Positions 35,172-44,691 are shown, numbered from the stretch's first letter. The stretch: 64,000 nucleotides of DNA from Erwinia aphidicola (GCF_014773485.1 NZ_JACXBP010000013.1:1-64000), one strand, 5' to 3'. Notes: generated by a model from the sequence alone, not told the origin. A program made the numbers and translations.

Positions 35172-36131
35172 TTACAGCCAGTTTTTACGCTTAAAGTAGG
35201 CGTAAGGTGCCAGCCCCGCCAGGATCATCAGGGTAATCGCCCCTGGATAGCCAAAGCTCCACTTCAGCTCCGGCATAAATTCAAAGTTCATCCCGTAGCT
35301 GGAAGCCACCAGCGTTGGCGGCAGGAACACCACCGAAACCACCGAGAAGATCTTGATAATGCGGTTCTGCTCAATATTGATAAAGCCCATTGCCGCCTGC
35401 ATCAGGAAGTTGACCTTCTGGAACAGCGACTCGTTGTGCGGCAGCAGGGATTCGATATCGCGCAGGATCTCGCGCGCCTGCTCCAGCTGGTTACCCGGCA
35501 GGCGGGCCTTGCGCACCAGGAAGTTAAGCGCGCGCTGGGTATCCATCAGACACAGGCGCACTTTCCAGCCAATATCTTCCAGCTCCGCCAGCGTAGACAG
35601 CGCTTCGTCGAAGGCATCGCCCTGCTGCCCTTCCATAATCACGCGGCTCAACTTTTCCAGGTCGCTGTAGATATTTTCAATCTCATCCGCCAGCTGTTCG
35701 ATCTTGGTTTCAAACAGGTCAAGCAGCAGCTCGAAGGCATTGCCGTCGATTAGCGTCTGATTGCGGGCGCGCATGCGGTAGAGACGGAACGCCGGCAGCT
35801 CGCGCTCGCGCAGCGTATAGAGTCGCCCTTCGCGGATGGTGAACGCCACGGTGGAGTTACCCGCGTGATCATCCGCATCCTCATAGAAGAAAAAGGAGTG
35901 GATATGCAGGCCATCTTCGTCTTCGAAGAAACGCGCCGAGGCTTCGATATCTTCCAGTTCCGGACGTGTCGCAAGGCTCTGACCCAGTTCGGTCTGCACA
36001 CGGTCACGCTCGGTTTCTTCGGGTTCAATCAGGTCGACCCAAACGGACCCCGTCAGCTCTTCACTGGCATCAGCATCATCCAGTTCAAGGCGGGTCAGAC
36101 GGTTTTGATGCAGTTTAAATGCGCTCAGCAT
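35172..36131 (-). CDS. corA: Magnesium/cobalt transport protein CorA
   Basis: CorA is the constitutive pentameric Mg2+ channel. The ATG at 36131 gives 319 residues (316 in E. coli), starting MLSAFKLHQNRLTRLEL. The large cytosolic funnel domain carries acidic ligands (LEDIEASARFFEDEDGLHIHSFFF). The two C-terminal transmembrane helices flank the selectivity motif YGMNFEFMPEL, and the protein ends with the basic KRKNWL. The longer frame to 36188 is in the leader. The 288 bp before it contains a corL-like leader ORF. Confidence 0.96.
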   Translation of the reverse strand: MLSAFKLHQNRLTRLELDDADASEELTGSVWVDLIEPEETERDRVQTELGQSLATRPELEDIEASARFFEDEDGLHIHSFFFYEDADDHAGNSTVAFTIREGRLYTLRERELPAFRLYRMRARNQTLIDGNAFELLLDLFETKIEQLADEIENIYSDLEKLSRVIMEGQQGDAFDEALSTLAELEDIGWKVRLCLMDTQRALNFLVRKARLPGNQLEQAREILRDIESLLPHNESLFQKVNFLMQAAMGFINIEQNRIIKIFSVVSVVFLPPTLVASSYGMNFEFMPELKWSFGYPGAITLMILAGLAPYAYFKRKNWL

Positions 36132-36303
36132 AGCTGTACTCCCAATTCGTAACAACAAATGGGACAAAGCGTTGAACACGGGAAACAAGCGTTTCAGTCA
36201 GCGAGCAAAACTGACTCAGTGCGACGATATACGGGGGTCGCCAACAACCACGAAGGCTATCGGCAAAGGAGGATAGCCTTAGGAGTTGTACCTGGTGAGC
36301 AGG

Positions 36304-36369
36304 TCAATGAGCCAGTATGTACTGGGTGTGTCCAAGGCGGGTGTCCTCTAAGGGTAATGGTGGGCGCAT
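36304..36369 (-). CDS. corL: corA leader peptide CorL-like ORF
   Basis: A 21-codon ORF begins MRPPLPLEDTRLGHTQYILA in the corA 5' leader, about 170 bp before corA. In Salmonella, translation of the corL leader ORF couples Rho-dependent termination in the corA leader to Mg2+ and translational signals. The early proline codons (residues 3, 4 and 6) fit a ribosome-pausing element. Downstream the leader can form AAGGCTATCC/GGATAGCCTT-type pairing (about 36261-36283). I assign the ORF by position and composition; no strong ribosome site is visible. Confidence 0.55.
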   Translation of the reverse strand: MRPPLPLEDTRLGHTQYILAH

Positions 36370-36419
36370 GTTACGCTGAGACGAAAAAGCCGTCAAGCAG
36401 GCCACGCGCCCGTAAAGTA

Positions 36420-38582
36420 TCAGACTGTTTCCAGTTTCGCGTAGGCCGCAACCAGCCACTTTATGCCCTGCCCCTGGAACGCGACCTGCAGACGACTGTG
36501 TTCGCCGCTGCCTTCCAGATTGACGATAGTCCCTTCACCAAACTTGGCGTGGCGCACGCGCTGACCAAGGGCAAAGCCACTGTCGTTTTGTGCTACCGGC
36601 GTGCCCATGCGCTGATGATTCACCGGGCGGGTAACGCTGGCGCGCAGGCGAACCTCCTCGATGCACTCTTCCGGCAGCTCGCCGATAAAGCGCGACGGAC
36701 GGTGATACACCTCTTTGCCATACAAACGTCGGGTTTCCGCATAGGTCAAGGTCAGCTTTTGCATGGCACGCGTCACGCCAACGTAGGCTAGACGACGCTC
36801 TTCCTCCAGCCGCCCGCCCTCATCCAGCGACATCTGGCTCGGGAACATCCCCTCTTCCATGCCGACGATAAACACCTGCATAAACTCCAGCCCTTTGGCC
36901 GAGTGGAGGGTCATCAGCTGCACCGCATCCTGCCATTTGTCAGCCTGGCCTTCACCCGCTTCCAGCGCGGCATGGGACAGGAACGCCTGAAGCGGCATCA
37001 GATCTTCATCTTCATCCTGATAGGCATACTGGCGCGTGGCGTTTACCAGCTCCTCAAGGTTCTCAATACGCGCCTGGCCCTTCTCACCTTTCTCCTGCTC
37101 GTACATGATCCACAGGCCGGAGTCTTTGATTACCCGGTCGGTCTGTACGTGCAGCGGCATCTCAACCGTTTCCTGCGCCAGCGAGTCGACCAGTTCGGTA
37201 AAGCGCTGCAGCGCGGAGGCAGCACGCCCGGCCAGCGCTTTCTCCTGCAATAGCGCACGCGTAGCCTGCCACAGCGTCAGCTGGCGCTCGCGCGAAGTCT
37301 GGCGCACCACATCCAGCGTGCGGTCGCCAATACCGCGCGTTGGCGTATTCACCACGCGCTCAAATGCCGCGTCATCGTTGCGGTTAGAGATCAGGCGCAG
37401 ATAGGCCAGCGCATCTTTGATCTCCTGCCGTTCGAAGAAACGCATCCCGCCGTAAATCCGGTAAGGCAGGCTGGTTTGCAGCAGCGCCTCTTCCAGCACG
37501 CGCGACTGGGCGTTACTGCGGTAGAGAATGGCACAGTCGTTCAGCGCGCCGCCGTTCTCCATCCACACCTTAATGCGGTTTACCACAAAGCGCGCTTCGT
37601 CCAGCTCGTTAAACGCGCAGTAGATGGCGATCGGTTCACCGTCGCTGTCTTCGGTCCACAGCTCTTTACCCAGGCGCCCGTTGTTGTTAGCGATCAGGGT
37701 GTTGGCGGCTTTAAGGATGTTGTTGGTCGAGCGGTAGTTCTGCTCAAGACGGATAGTTTCCGCGCCGGGAAAATCGTTGAGGAAACGCTGGATATTTTCC
37801 ACCTGCGCCCCGCGCCAGCCGTAGATTGACTGGTCATCATCGCCGACGATAATCACTTTGCCGCTGTCGCCCGCCAGCATGCGGATCCAGGCGTACTGGA
37901 TGTTGTTGGTATCCTGGAACTCGTCCACCAGAATATTGGTGAAGCGCTCGCGGTAGTGATTAAGGATATGCGGCTTGTTCAGCCACAGCTCGTGTGCACG
38001 CAGCAGCAGCTCGGCGAAGTCCACCAGCCCGGCGCGATCGCAGGCTTCCTGATAGGCCTGGTAGATCCTCAGCCAGGTCTGCTCAATCGGGTTGCCGTAG
38101 CTCTCAATATGTTTCGGCCGCAGCCCTTCATCTTTTTTGCCGTTGATGTACCACATCCCCTGGCGGGCCGGCCACTGCTTCTCATCAAGGTTCATCGCCT
38201 TGATCAGGCGCTTAAGCAGGCGCAGCTGGTCTTCACTGTCGAGGATCTGAAAATCCTGCGGCAGGTTAGCATCGAGGTGGTGCGCACGCAGCAGGCGGTG
38301 CGCCAGGCCGTGGAAGGTCCCGATCCACATGCCGCCCTGACTGGTGCCGATCAGCTGCTCGATGCGGTGGCGCATCTCCGCCGCCGCTTTATTGGTGAAG
38401 GTGACGGCCATGATCGAATACGGAGAACAGTTTTCAACCGCCATCAGCCAGGCAATGCGATGCACCAGCACGCGGGTTTTACCACTGCCGGCACCCGCCA
38501 GCACCAGCAGGTTGCTGCGCGGGGCGGCTACGGCTTCGCGTTGTTTGTCATTCAAGCTGTCGAGCAGGTCAGAAACGTCCAT
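36420..38582 (-). CDS. uvrD: DNA helicase II UvrD
   Basis: UvrD is the SF1A 3'-5' helicase of nucleotide excision and mismatch repair. From the ATG at 38582 the protein is 720 residues, the E. coli length. Walker A is AGAGSGKTRVLVHR (near residue 30). TNKAAAEMRHRI, DEFQDTN, VGDDDQSIYGWRGA, the EQNYRS motif and SAKGLEF follow in order. The C-terminal GQRVRHAKFGEGTIVNLEG is the RNA-polymerase-binding Tudor-like tail. A LexA-like site lies just upstream. Confidence 0.97.
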   Translation of the reverse strand: MDVSDLLDSLNDKQREAVAAPRSNLLVLAGAGSGKTRVLVHRIAWLMAVENCSPYSIMAVTFTNKAAAEMRHRIEQLIGTSQGGMWIGTFHGLAHRLLRAHHLDANLPQDFQILDSEDQLRLLKRLIKAMNLDEKQWPARQGMWYINGKKDEGLRPKHIESYGNPIEQTWLRIYQAYQEACDRAGLVDFAELLLRAHELWLNKPHILNHYRERFTNILVDEFQDTNNIQYAWIRMLAGDSGKVIIVGDDDQSIYGWRGAQVENIQRFLNDFPGAETIRLEQNYRSTNNILKAANTLIANNNGRLGKELWTEDSDGEPIAIYCAFNELDEARFVVNRIKVWMENGGALNDCAILYRSNAQSRVLEEALLQTSLPYRIYGGMRFFERQEIKDALAYLRLISNRNDDAAFERVVNTPTRGIGDRTLDVVRQTSRERQLTLWQATRALLQEKALAGRAASALQRFTELVDSLAQETVEMPLHVQTDRVIKDSGLWIMYEQEKGEKGQARIENLEELVNATRQYAYQDEDEDLMPLQAFLSHAALEAGEGQADKWQDAVQLMTLHSAKGLEFMQVFIVGMEEGMFPSQMSLDEGGRLEEERRLAYVGVTRAMQKLTLTYAETRRLYGKEVYHRPSRFIGELPEECIEEVRLRASVTRPVNHQRMGTPVAQNDSGFALGQRVRHAKFGEGTIVNLEGSGEHSRLQVAFQGQGIKWLVAAYAKLETV

Positions 38583-38621
38583 AGGCACCGTCGGAGATCG
38601 GGGGCGGCGTCAGGCCACCCA

Positions 38622-38637
38622 CTGGATATTTAACCAG
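38622..38637 (-). promoter_or_regulatory. LexA box candidate of uvrD
   Basis: CTGGATATTTAACCAG resembles the SOS box CTGT-N8-ACAG. The E. coli uvrD box (CTGTATATATACCCAG) shares the CCAG half, so this looks like a diverged version 40 bp upstream of the uvrD start. Confidence 0.55.
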
Positions 38638-38641
38638 CTTA

Positions 38642-39358
38642 TTATACAAGCGCAGTTAAAGAAGCCAACTGCGAAATTTCCAGCGTGGGAAGCAGGCGGG
38701 TATCGTCGATATGCATCAGATTCCCTTCACGCAGGTTAATCCAGCACGCCTGCATCCCGCAGCGAACCGCACCGGCAACATCGGTGGTGAGATCGTCACC
38801 GATATGCAGGATCTGCTCAGGACGCAGATTCAGCTTTTCAGCCGCCGTTTGATACATATCCTGATACGGTTTAGCACGCCCGTCCGGACCGGCACGCAGC
38901 ACAAACTGGAAGTAGTGATCCAGCCCGCACAGATGCGGTTCAGCGTTACCGTTGGTGATCGCCACCAGCGGAATGCGTTTGGCCAGCGCGCTCAGCGTCT
39001 GGTGCGTCTCTTCAGGAATGTCGATCTGGCTGCGCCAGTGGGCGAACACGTCCATCACCTCGCGCGAGCCGCTGGCGGCCTGGGTCGCAGCAATACCGAC
39101 ATCCAGCATCGCCTGCTCAACCGCACGGCGGCGCCATTCGCTAACGTCATGATAGATTTCCGGCTCGGCGGCCAGCAGGCGATCGCGCACCTGCTGATAC
39201 TGTTCAACGCTGTAATCCTTCAGTAAAGGATGATGCGCCTGCAGCGCAGCGTGGGACTCTTTAGTGGTACGACGGATCACTGGGGAGTTGTCATACAGGG
39301 TGTCGTCGAGATCGAAGGTCATCGCCGCAATCGGGCGCAGTGGTCGGTAAAAGTGCAT
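38642..39358 (-). CDS. yigB: HAD-family phosphatase YigB (FMN phosphatase)
   Basis: YigB dephosphorylates FMN to riboflavin in E. coli and acts on several phosphometabolites. The ATG at 39358 gives 238 residues, the E. coli length. It overlaps the xerC stop, which supports coupling. Motif I is MTFDLDDTLYDN (near residue 15), with AITNGNAEP, the Lys in GRAKPYQDMY, and GDDLTTDVAGA as motif IV. The open frame upstream to 39580 lies inside xerC and is not family-like. Confidence 0.94.
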   Translation of the reverse strand: MHFYRPLRPIAAMTFDLDDTLYDNSPVIRRTTKESHAALQAHHPLLKDYSVEQYQQVRDRLLAAEPEIYHDVSEWRRRAVEQAMLDVGIAATQAASGSREVMDVFAHWRSQIDIPEETHQTLSALAKRIPLVAITNGNAEPHLCGLDHYFQFVLRAGPDGRAKPYQDMYQTAAEKLNLRPEQILHIGDDLTTDVAGAVRCGMQACWINLREGNLMHIDDTRLLPTLEISQLASLTALV

Positions 39359-40266
39359 CAGGATTTTCCTCGTTTCGCACGGGGATGAGCAGCATCGTAA
39401 ACCGACGCCAGGTGTTGAAAGTCGAGATGAGTATAGATCTGGGTGGTGGTCAGGTTGGCATGACCCAGCAGCTCCTGCACCGCACGCAAATCTCCGCTGG
39501 ATTCCAGCATATGCGTGGCAAAAGAGTGGCGCAGTTTGTGCGGATGTACGTGGCCCGACAGCCCCTGCTTCACGCCCCATTCGGCAAAGCGCTTCTGTAC
39601 ATTGCGCGCCGAGATACGCCGGCCCTGTTTCGCCAGGAACAGCGCGTTATCTTCGGGTGCAAACAGCTCGCGCAGCGCCAGCCAGTGTTCAAGCCACAGC
39701 ACCGCCGTGCGGCCAATCGGCAGGCGGCGCTCTTTGCTGCCTTTACCCATCACCCAGACTTCACCCGTCGCGAGGTCGAGATGACCGAGGTCGATACCGA
39801 CCAGTTCAGACAGACGCAGCCCTGCGCCGTACATCACTTCCAGCATCGCCCGGTCACGCACCGCCAGCGGATCGTTAAGGTCGATCTCCAGCAGGCGATC
39901 CACTTCATCGACATCAATATTTTTCGGCAGGTGGCGCGGCGCACGCGGCGTCGCCACCCCTTTCGCCGGATTCGCTTTAATCACGCCCTGGCTAATCAGC
40001 CAGTCAAGAAAACTGCGCAGCGCAGAGAGGCGCAGCGCCAGGCTGGCGGGTTTCAGTCCGCTGCGGCTGCTGCGTGCAGCCAGCGAACGTACCAGCGCGG
40101 CATCGAGGCGCGGCCAGTCGCTGACCTTGAGTTCGTCCAGCAGGGCGATAACTGCCGTCAGCTGGCGCTGGTAGTTGATCTGGGTCAGCGGGCTGAGCTG
40201 GCGCTCAACCTTCAGGTAACGCAGGAAGCCCTCTACGGCAGGTTGCAGAGGCGATTCGCTGCTCAC
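39358..40266 (-). CDS. xerC: Site-specific tyrosine recombinase XerC
   Basis: XerC, with XerD, resolves chromosome dimers at dif. The 302-residue protein has the N-terminal SAM-like domain and all catalytic residues: Arg in AGLRLSELVG, Lys in VMGKGSKERRLP, His-x-x-Arg in HPHKLRHSFATH, His in LLGHANLTTTQIY and the nucleophile Tyr in that same block (IYTHLD). It overlaps the DUF484 gene and yigB, forming the conserved dapF-DUF484-xerC-yigB string. Confidence 0.96.
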   Translation of the reverse strand: MSSESPLQPAVEGFLRYLKVERQLSPLTQINYQRQLTAVIALLDELKVSDWPRLDAALVRSLAARSSRSGLKPASLALRLSALRSFLDWLISQGVIKANPAKGVATPRAPRHLPKNIDVDEVDRLLEIDLNDPLAVRDRAMLEVMYGAGLRLSELVGIDLGHLDLATGEVWVMGKGSKERRLPIGRTAVLWLEHWLALRELFAPEDNALFLAKQGRRISARNVQKRFAEWGVKQGLSGHVHPHKLRHSFATHMLESSGDLRAVQELLGHANLTTTQIYTHLDFQHLASVYDAAHPRAKRGKS

Positions 40267-40973
40267 ACGCGCTCAATCCAGCGCGACAGCAGCTGCGGCA
40301 GCATTAGCGCCAGGTGCTGGAGCAGGACGGTACCCATCCCGGACTGATAGTGCTGGCTGTCGCGGCTGCTGAAGATCAACACGCCGAGGTCGCCCTCTTC
40401 GCCCAGCAGCGACATGGCGACTGAACCGATGGCTTTCGCCTGCGGTAACAGCAGCAGCAGTTCAGGGCCGTTGAGGCTGCCGAGATAGTGATTCTGCTTG
40501 CCAAGACGCTGAATGCGCACGGATTCGAAAGCCTGACGCGGCAACGCCAGCTGGGTGAAATCGGATGGCGCACCGATCTGCCATTTCTCGCTGAACAGGC
40601 GGATGTTCGCCCCGGCCAGCCCAAATTCACGCGCCCAGCGGTGCAGACGATTCAGCATCTCATGCAGGCTCGGGGCCGAAGCCAACTGCGCCTGCAGCGC
40701 AAACAGCCGATCGAACAGCTGCTGGTTGGCGCTCGCCTGCTCCATCAGCAGCGTAATCTCTTCTTCCAGCTGCTGGATATGGTTGCGCTGGCGCGCCAGC
40801 TGCCACTCGACCAGCGACACGGTGCCGCGGACCGGGTGCGGTACCAGCATCTGTTCAACCTGGCGCGCATTGCGAATAAAGAAGTCTGGATTTTGCAGCA
40901 GAAAATCGCTGACGGCGCGATCGTCCAGCAGAAGTTCGCTCTCTTCCTGCTGTGGCTCCCCGACATATTTCAT
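40263..40973 (-). CDS. DUF484 family protein
   Basis: A 236-residue DUF484 protein, the counterpart of the yigA gene between dapF and xerC. The N-terminal helix block VSDFLLQNPDFFIRN (near residue 22) and the following VSLVEWQLARQRNHIQQLEE coiled coil precede a GAF-like C-terminal domain (VAMSLLGEEGDLGVLIFSSRD, FGSGMGT-like YQSGMGTVLLQHLA). Function is unknown. Stop and start codons overlap both neighbours. Confidence 0.9.
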   Translation of the reverse strand: MKYVGEPQQEESELLLDDRAVSDFLLQNPDFFIRNARQVEQMLVPHPVRGTVSLVEWQLARQRNHIQQLEEEITLLMEQASANQQLFDRLFALQAQLASAPSLHEMLNRLHRWAREFGLAGANIRLFSEKWQIGAPSDFTQLALPRQAFESVRIQRLGKQNHYLGSLNGPELLLLLPQAKAIGSVAMSLLGEEGDLGVLIFSSRDSQHYQSGMGTVLLQHLALMLPQLLSRWIERV

Positions 40974-41794
40974 AGATGAATAAACCCGTCGTAAACGTGA
41001 GTGGCTGGCCCGGTCATGTACAGCGGATGCCCCGGACCTTTCCAGGCGATGTGCAACGTGCCGCCAGGCAGATCGACCCGCACTTTATCGCTCAGCAGCG
41101 CCTGCTGAATTCCCACCGCCACCGCCGCACAGGCGCCGCTGCCGCAGGCCTGGGTTTCTCCCGCGCCGCGTTCATAGACGCGCAGGCGAATGTGTTCACG
41201 GCTGACCACTTCCATAAAGCCGACGTTAACGCGCTCCGGGAAGCGCTCGTGGCTTTCCAGCACCGGTCCGAGGACCTCGACCGTGGCGGTCTGAATGCTT
41301 TCAACCTGCAGCACGCAGTGAGGATTACCCATCGACACTACGCCGCACATCACCGTTTGCTCAGCGGCGCGCATCAGATAGATTGATTCAGCTTTGTTGG
41401 CGCGGAACGGCACCTGCTGCGGCTCAAAATTCGGCTCGCCCATATTCACGCACACCAGTTCATCCTGGTTGACGCTCAGCACCATGCGGCCATTTTGCGT
41501 ACTGACGCGAATATCGCTTTTATTGGTCAGCCCTTTCAGGCGCACAAAGCGGGCAAAACAGCGGGCGCCATTGCCGCACTGCGCTACTTCACTGCCGTCG
41601 GCGTTGAAGATACGGTAGTGAAAATCGAGATCGGGATCGTAAGGCGGTTCGACGATCAGCAACTGATCAAAGCCGATCCCCAGATGACGATCGGCCAGGC
41701 GGCGGATCAGCTCTGGAGAGAAATAGACGTTTTGCGTGACGGCATCCACAACCATAAAGTCGTTGCCAAGGCCCTGCATTTTTGAGAACTGCAT
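40970..41794 (-). CDS. dapF: Diaminopimelate epimerase
   Basis: DapF interconverts LL- and meso-diaminopimelate for lysine and peptidoglycan. The ATG at 41794 gives 274 residues, the E. coli length, and GGAG precedes it; an upstream ATG at 41818 is possible but less likely. The two catalytic cysteines are in AQCGNGARCFARF (near residue 73) and QACGSGACAAVAVG (near residue 217). EAERFPERVN-like ESHERFPERVNVGF is also conserved. It follows lptM by 27 bp. Confidence 0.96.
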   Translation of the reverse strand: MQFSKMQGLGNDFMVVDAVTQNVYFSPELIRRLADRHLGIGFDQLLIVEPPYDPDLDFHYRIFNADGSEVAQCGNGARCFARFVRLKGLTNKSDIRVSTQNGRMVLSVNQDELVCVNMGEPNFEPQQVPFRANKAESIYLMRAAEQTVMCGVVSMGNPHCVLQVESIQTATVEVLGPVLESHERFPERVNVGFMEVVSREHIRLRVYERGAGETQACGSGACAAVAVGIQQALLSDKVRVDLPGGTLHIAWKGPGHPLYMTGPATHVYDGFIHL

Positions 41795-41821
41795 TTTCTG
41801 CTCCGCCGGGTGCGTCATGGG

Positions 41822-42031
41822 TTACTGAGCCGGTTGCACACTCGTCCCGCCGCTTGCAGGCGTTTGACCGGTATCGGTGGATGGCGTCGTTGATGGCGTG
41901 GTTTGGACCGGTTGGGTCACCTGTGACTTCGGCTGCTCATCCTTTGGGAAATAGAGCGGCCCTTTTAGCCCGCATCCCGCCAGGCTGACGACAGTCAGTA
42001 AAAGTGCCAGCTGGCAAATCGTTTTCTTCAT
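41822..42031 (-). CDS. lptM: LPS assembly lipoprotein LptM (YifL)
   Basis: A 69-residue lipoprotein with a signal peptide and lipobox (LAGC, Cys near residue 20) followed by GLKGPLYFPKD, the conserved LptM motif. The rest is Thr/Pro/Ser-rich and low in complexity. In E. coli LptM mimics LPS to help oxidative maturation of the LptD/LptE translocon. It is the first gene of the lptM-dapF unit, 104 bp from the cyaA 3' end. cyaY, present here in E. coli, is missing. Confidence 0.93.
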   Translation of the reverse strand: MKKTICQLALLLTVVSLAGCGLKGPLYFPKDEQPKSQVTQPVQTTPSTTPSTDTGQTPASGGTSVQPAQ

Positions 42032-42135
42032 TCTTTTCTGCTCGTGAAAGATACCTAATGCTGTCTATCATCGCAGGTGAAGTTCGAAAAGCAACAGGAA
42101 AAGCGAATCGCGCAGCAGAAGCCGCCGTGACGCTA

Positions 42136-44691
42136 TTAATGCATCTGATAGCGCTGGGCGTAATCTTCGCTGGAGCCGCTTTCCGGTAGCGTGGCGCACA
42201 GCTGGGTCAGAGTCTGACTGCGAAACGGGATCACCTGGAAGCGATCGTCAAGCGGCACAATCTGGTAGAACTGCGGCAGATTGAAGTTGATAAAGCTGGA
42301 ACCGTAGGTGAAGCGATCGTGTGAAGAGGAATAGAAGCGGCTGACGTCGCGCACCAGCTCCTCTTTACTGCCTTCGCAATGGTGATAAACCTCAACGCGG
42401 TTAGTTTCGTCGAGGATATAGATATTGAAGCCGCGATCGTCGCGCGTGTCTTCAAAGAAGAACTGGATAATCCCTTCGCTGGCGTAGCCGTTCACCACTG
42501 CCGGTAAGCGCGCCTGGTCAGTTTCCACCTTCAGCGACAGGCCGTGCAGCTTGTTATTGGAGATAGCACCGTAGAACTCCACGGCATTTTCCAGCTTCTG
42601 TACTGACACGCTGAGGCGCTCAAAGAACAGCCCCCACGTCTGGCCCGCCACGCGCAGCGCTTTAAAACGGCCCGGCTCATGGCGGGTACTGGAGAGACGC
42701 AGCTCAACACACTCGGACACCAGCTGCTGCACGCGGGTACGGATCAGTCCGCGCAGATGCTGGCTGTAGCAGAACACCTCAACATTGTCCGGCGGTGAGG
42801 CGTCCTGATGCATTTTGCCGAGGATGGTTTTCAGCGCTTCGATCATCGACTGCTCGCCGTTGAAATGCAGGGTACGCACTTCATTCCACGAGTTGCGGTA
42901 CAGCAGATCGATGCTGCCAATCAGGCACTGCTGCTGCTGGCCAAAGCTGAACACGTCCAGCTTGCGGAAATCAAAGTGAACCACCTGATTGCGGAACGCG
43001 GCCGTCGGGTCATATTCGAGATTGACGATAATGGCCAGATGGCGAATTTCGCAGGGGCTGTAGAGCGCTTTGGGCGTCGGAGAAGGCAGGCGCAGCGGGA
43101 AATGGTGTGACACATCGGCCACCAGCTCCTGCAGACGCGCCAGGTCGCAAATCTCATTGCCTTTAATATGCAGCCTTGTTTTGCTGGTCAGCAATCCGTT
43201 GAACCATGCCCACGCCACCAGCTTATTGAGATAGCGGTTATATTCCAGCGGCTGATGGCTGATGATCGAGCTCATATCCGGCGACTGGTTGTACAGATAC
43301 CAGCCTGCACGATTGGCGCGGCCGTTAGGCACGTGAATAAAGGTCAGGTGCTGCTCAGAGAGATCCGGGGAGATCTGCGGATTCAGTAACGTGACTTTCC
43401 CCGGCAGCGCTTCGAACGCGGCATACAGTTTACGCGTCAGTACGCCAATATCCTGCGGGCTGGCACTCACGCTTAAATTGTTGCGCCGCGCAAAACGGAT
43501 CAGGTTGCGATAGCTCTGCATCATCGCGTCTAACAGCTCGTTGTGCGCTTCGCGTACCTGGCCGATTTTCCAGTCGGCTCGGCTGTCGAGCATCGTCAGA
43601 CGTGCGCTGTCCCAGCCCCACTCTTTTACCTGCTGGCTGAGGATCTCGCGGCGCCAGCCGGCATCCTCTGTCGCGAGTGAGAGCTTCTCACACACTTTCA
43701 GATAGAAACAGCGGCGCACCAGATCAAGGCGTGCGTGGTCGTCAATGCTGGTCAGATAGTGCGTTACCCGCTCCAGCATCATGCAGTAAGGATCCAGCCC
43801 GTAGCAGACGATTTCTCCATCGTGCAGGCGCTGTTTGATATCCATTGCCAGCAGGCGGGTGGCCGGATATTCCCATGAATAGGCTTCCAGCAGCAGGGTT
43901 TTCAACACGGCTTTGTACGGCGAGTCGATACTTTTATACAGCTGCCACAGGCTGGCGCCGAAATACTCTTCCGCCGACAGCGTGCCGAGGCCACCGAGGT
44001 CGAGCCACTCATTGGGCGTCAGCACACCCTGCTGATACAACGACATCACATAGTCGTCGTAATGCTCTTCCTCTTCACGCGGCACCATATTCCACAGAAT
44101 TCGTTTGCCCGCCATGCGCACGGCGGTGCGATAGAACTCATCAAGCAGCAGAATGTGCTGGGTTGAACCACAGTCTTCTCCACCCAGGTTACCGCTCTCA
44201 TTATGACGGAAACGGTTTTCATCAATCAGGAAGAAGCTGGCTTCCACCCCCATTGAGGCGCACCACTTCTGCAGCAGGGTGCATTTTTTTTGCAGGCTGA
44301 GGCGCTCGTCATTGTCCAGCCACGACTGATGGCAGACCCAGATATCGAGGTCAGAGGTGTAGTTTTGGCCGATAGAGGAGGTGCTGCCCATGGAGTAAAC
44401 ACCGGTAATCGGCATTTCACCCGCGGCGGGAATGGCGGCAAGAGATCCGGATTTATCTTCCAAATCATTAAGATAGCTAATCTGGCTTTCATCAGGCGAG
44501 TAGAAGCTGATGCCATGTGGAACGTTACCTTCAAGGTAACCCGGCATCAGCGGATGATGACAATGTAATAAGGTCGGCAGCAGACTGTAAACCTGTTGGA
44601 ATGCAGGTCCCATAGCGGCCAGTGCGCGGTCAACGCGCAGCTGGTTAATGGCATCCAGTCTCTGTTTCAGTGTCTCAATGTAGAGGTACAA
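42136..44691 (-). CDS. cyaA: Class I adenylate cyclase
   Basis: CyaA makes cAMP and is activated by phosphorylated EIIA-Glc. Translation most likely starts at the TTG at 44691 (YLYIETLKQRL follows), as in E. coli where cyaA uses UUG, giving 851 residues. Nucleotidyltransferase residues are in GVYSMGSTSSIGQNYTSDLDIWVCH (near residue 100), and the regulatory C-terminal half is well conserved (SHDRFTYGSSFINFNLPQFY). The open frame continues 84 codons upstream through the CRP site and is rejected. It is divergent from hemC. Confidence 0.95.
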   Translation of the reverse strand: MYLYIETLKQRLDAINQLRVDRALAAMGPAFQQVYSLLPTLLHCHHPLMPGYLEGNVPHGISFYSPDESQISYLNDLEDKSGSLAAIPAAGEMPITGVYSMGSTSSIGQNYTSDLDIWVCHQSWLDNDERLSLQKKCTLLQKWCASMGVEASFFLIDENRFRHNESGNLGGEDCGSTQHILLLDEFYRTAVRMAGKRILWNMVPREEEEHYDDYVMSLYQQGVLTPNEWLDLGGLGTLSAEEYFGASLWQLYKSIDSPYKAVLKTLLLEAYSWEYPATRLLAMDIKQRLHDGEIVCYGLDPYCMMLERVTHYLTSIDDHARLDLVRRCFYLKVCEKLSLATEDAGWRREILSQQVKEWGWDSARLTMLDSRADWKIGQVREAHNELLDAMMQSYRNLIRFARRNNLSVSASPQDIGVLTRKLYAAFEALPGKVTLLNPQISPDLSEQHLTFIHVPNGRANRAGWYLYNQSPDMSSIISHQPLEYNRYLNKLVAWAWFNGLLTSKTRLHIKGNEICDLARLQELVADVSHHFPLRLPSPTPKALYSPCEIRHLAIIVNLEYDPTAAFRNQVVHFDFRKLDVFSFGQQQQCLIGSIDLLYRNSWNEVRTLHFNGEQSMIEALKTILGKMHQDASPPDNVEVFCYSQHLRGLIRTRVQQLVSECVELRLSSTRHEPGRFKALRVAGQTWGLFFERLSVSVQKLENAVEFYGAISNNKLHGLSLKVETDQARLPAVVNGYASEGIIQFFFEDTRDDRGFNIYILDETNRVEVYHHCEGSKEELVRDVSRFYSSSHDRFTYGSSFINFNLPQFYQIVPLDDRFQVIPFRSQTLTQLCATLPESGSSEDYAQRYQMH

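Noticed and set aside
36132..36303. Mg2+ riboswitch in the corA leader
   Set aside because: The leader has some pairing potential, but nothing resembling the mgtA M-box or mgtE ykoK motif was recognised; the leader ORF explains the length.
39359..39580. N-terminal extension of yigB by 74 codons
   Set aside because: It lies inside xerC in another frame and has no HAD similarity.
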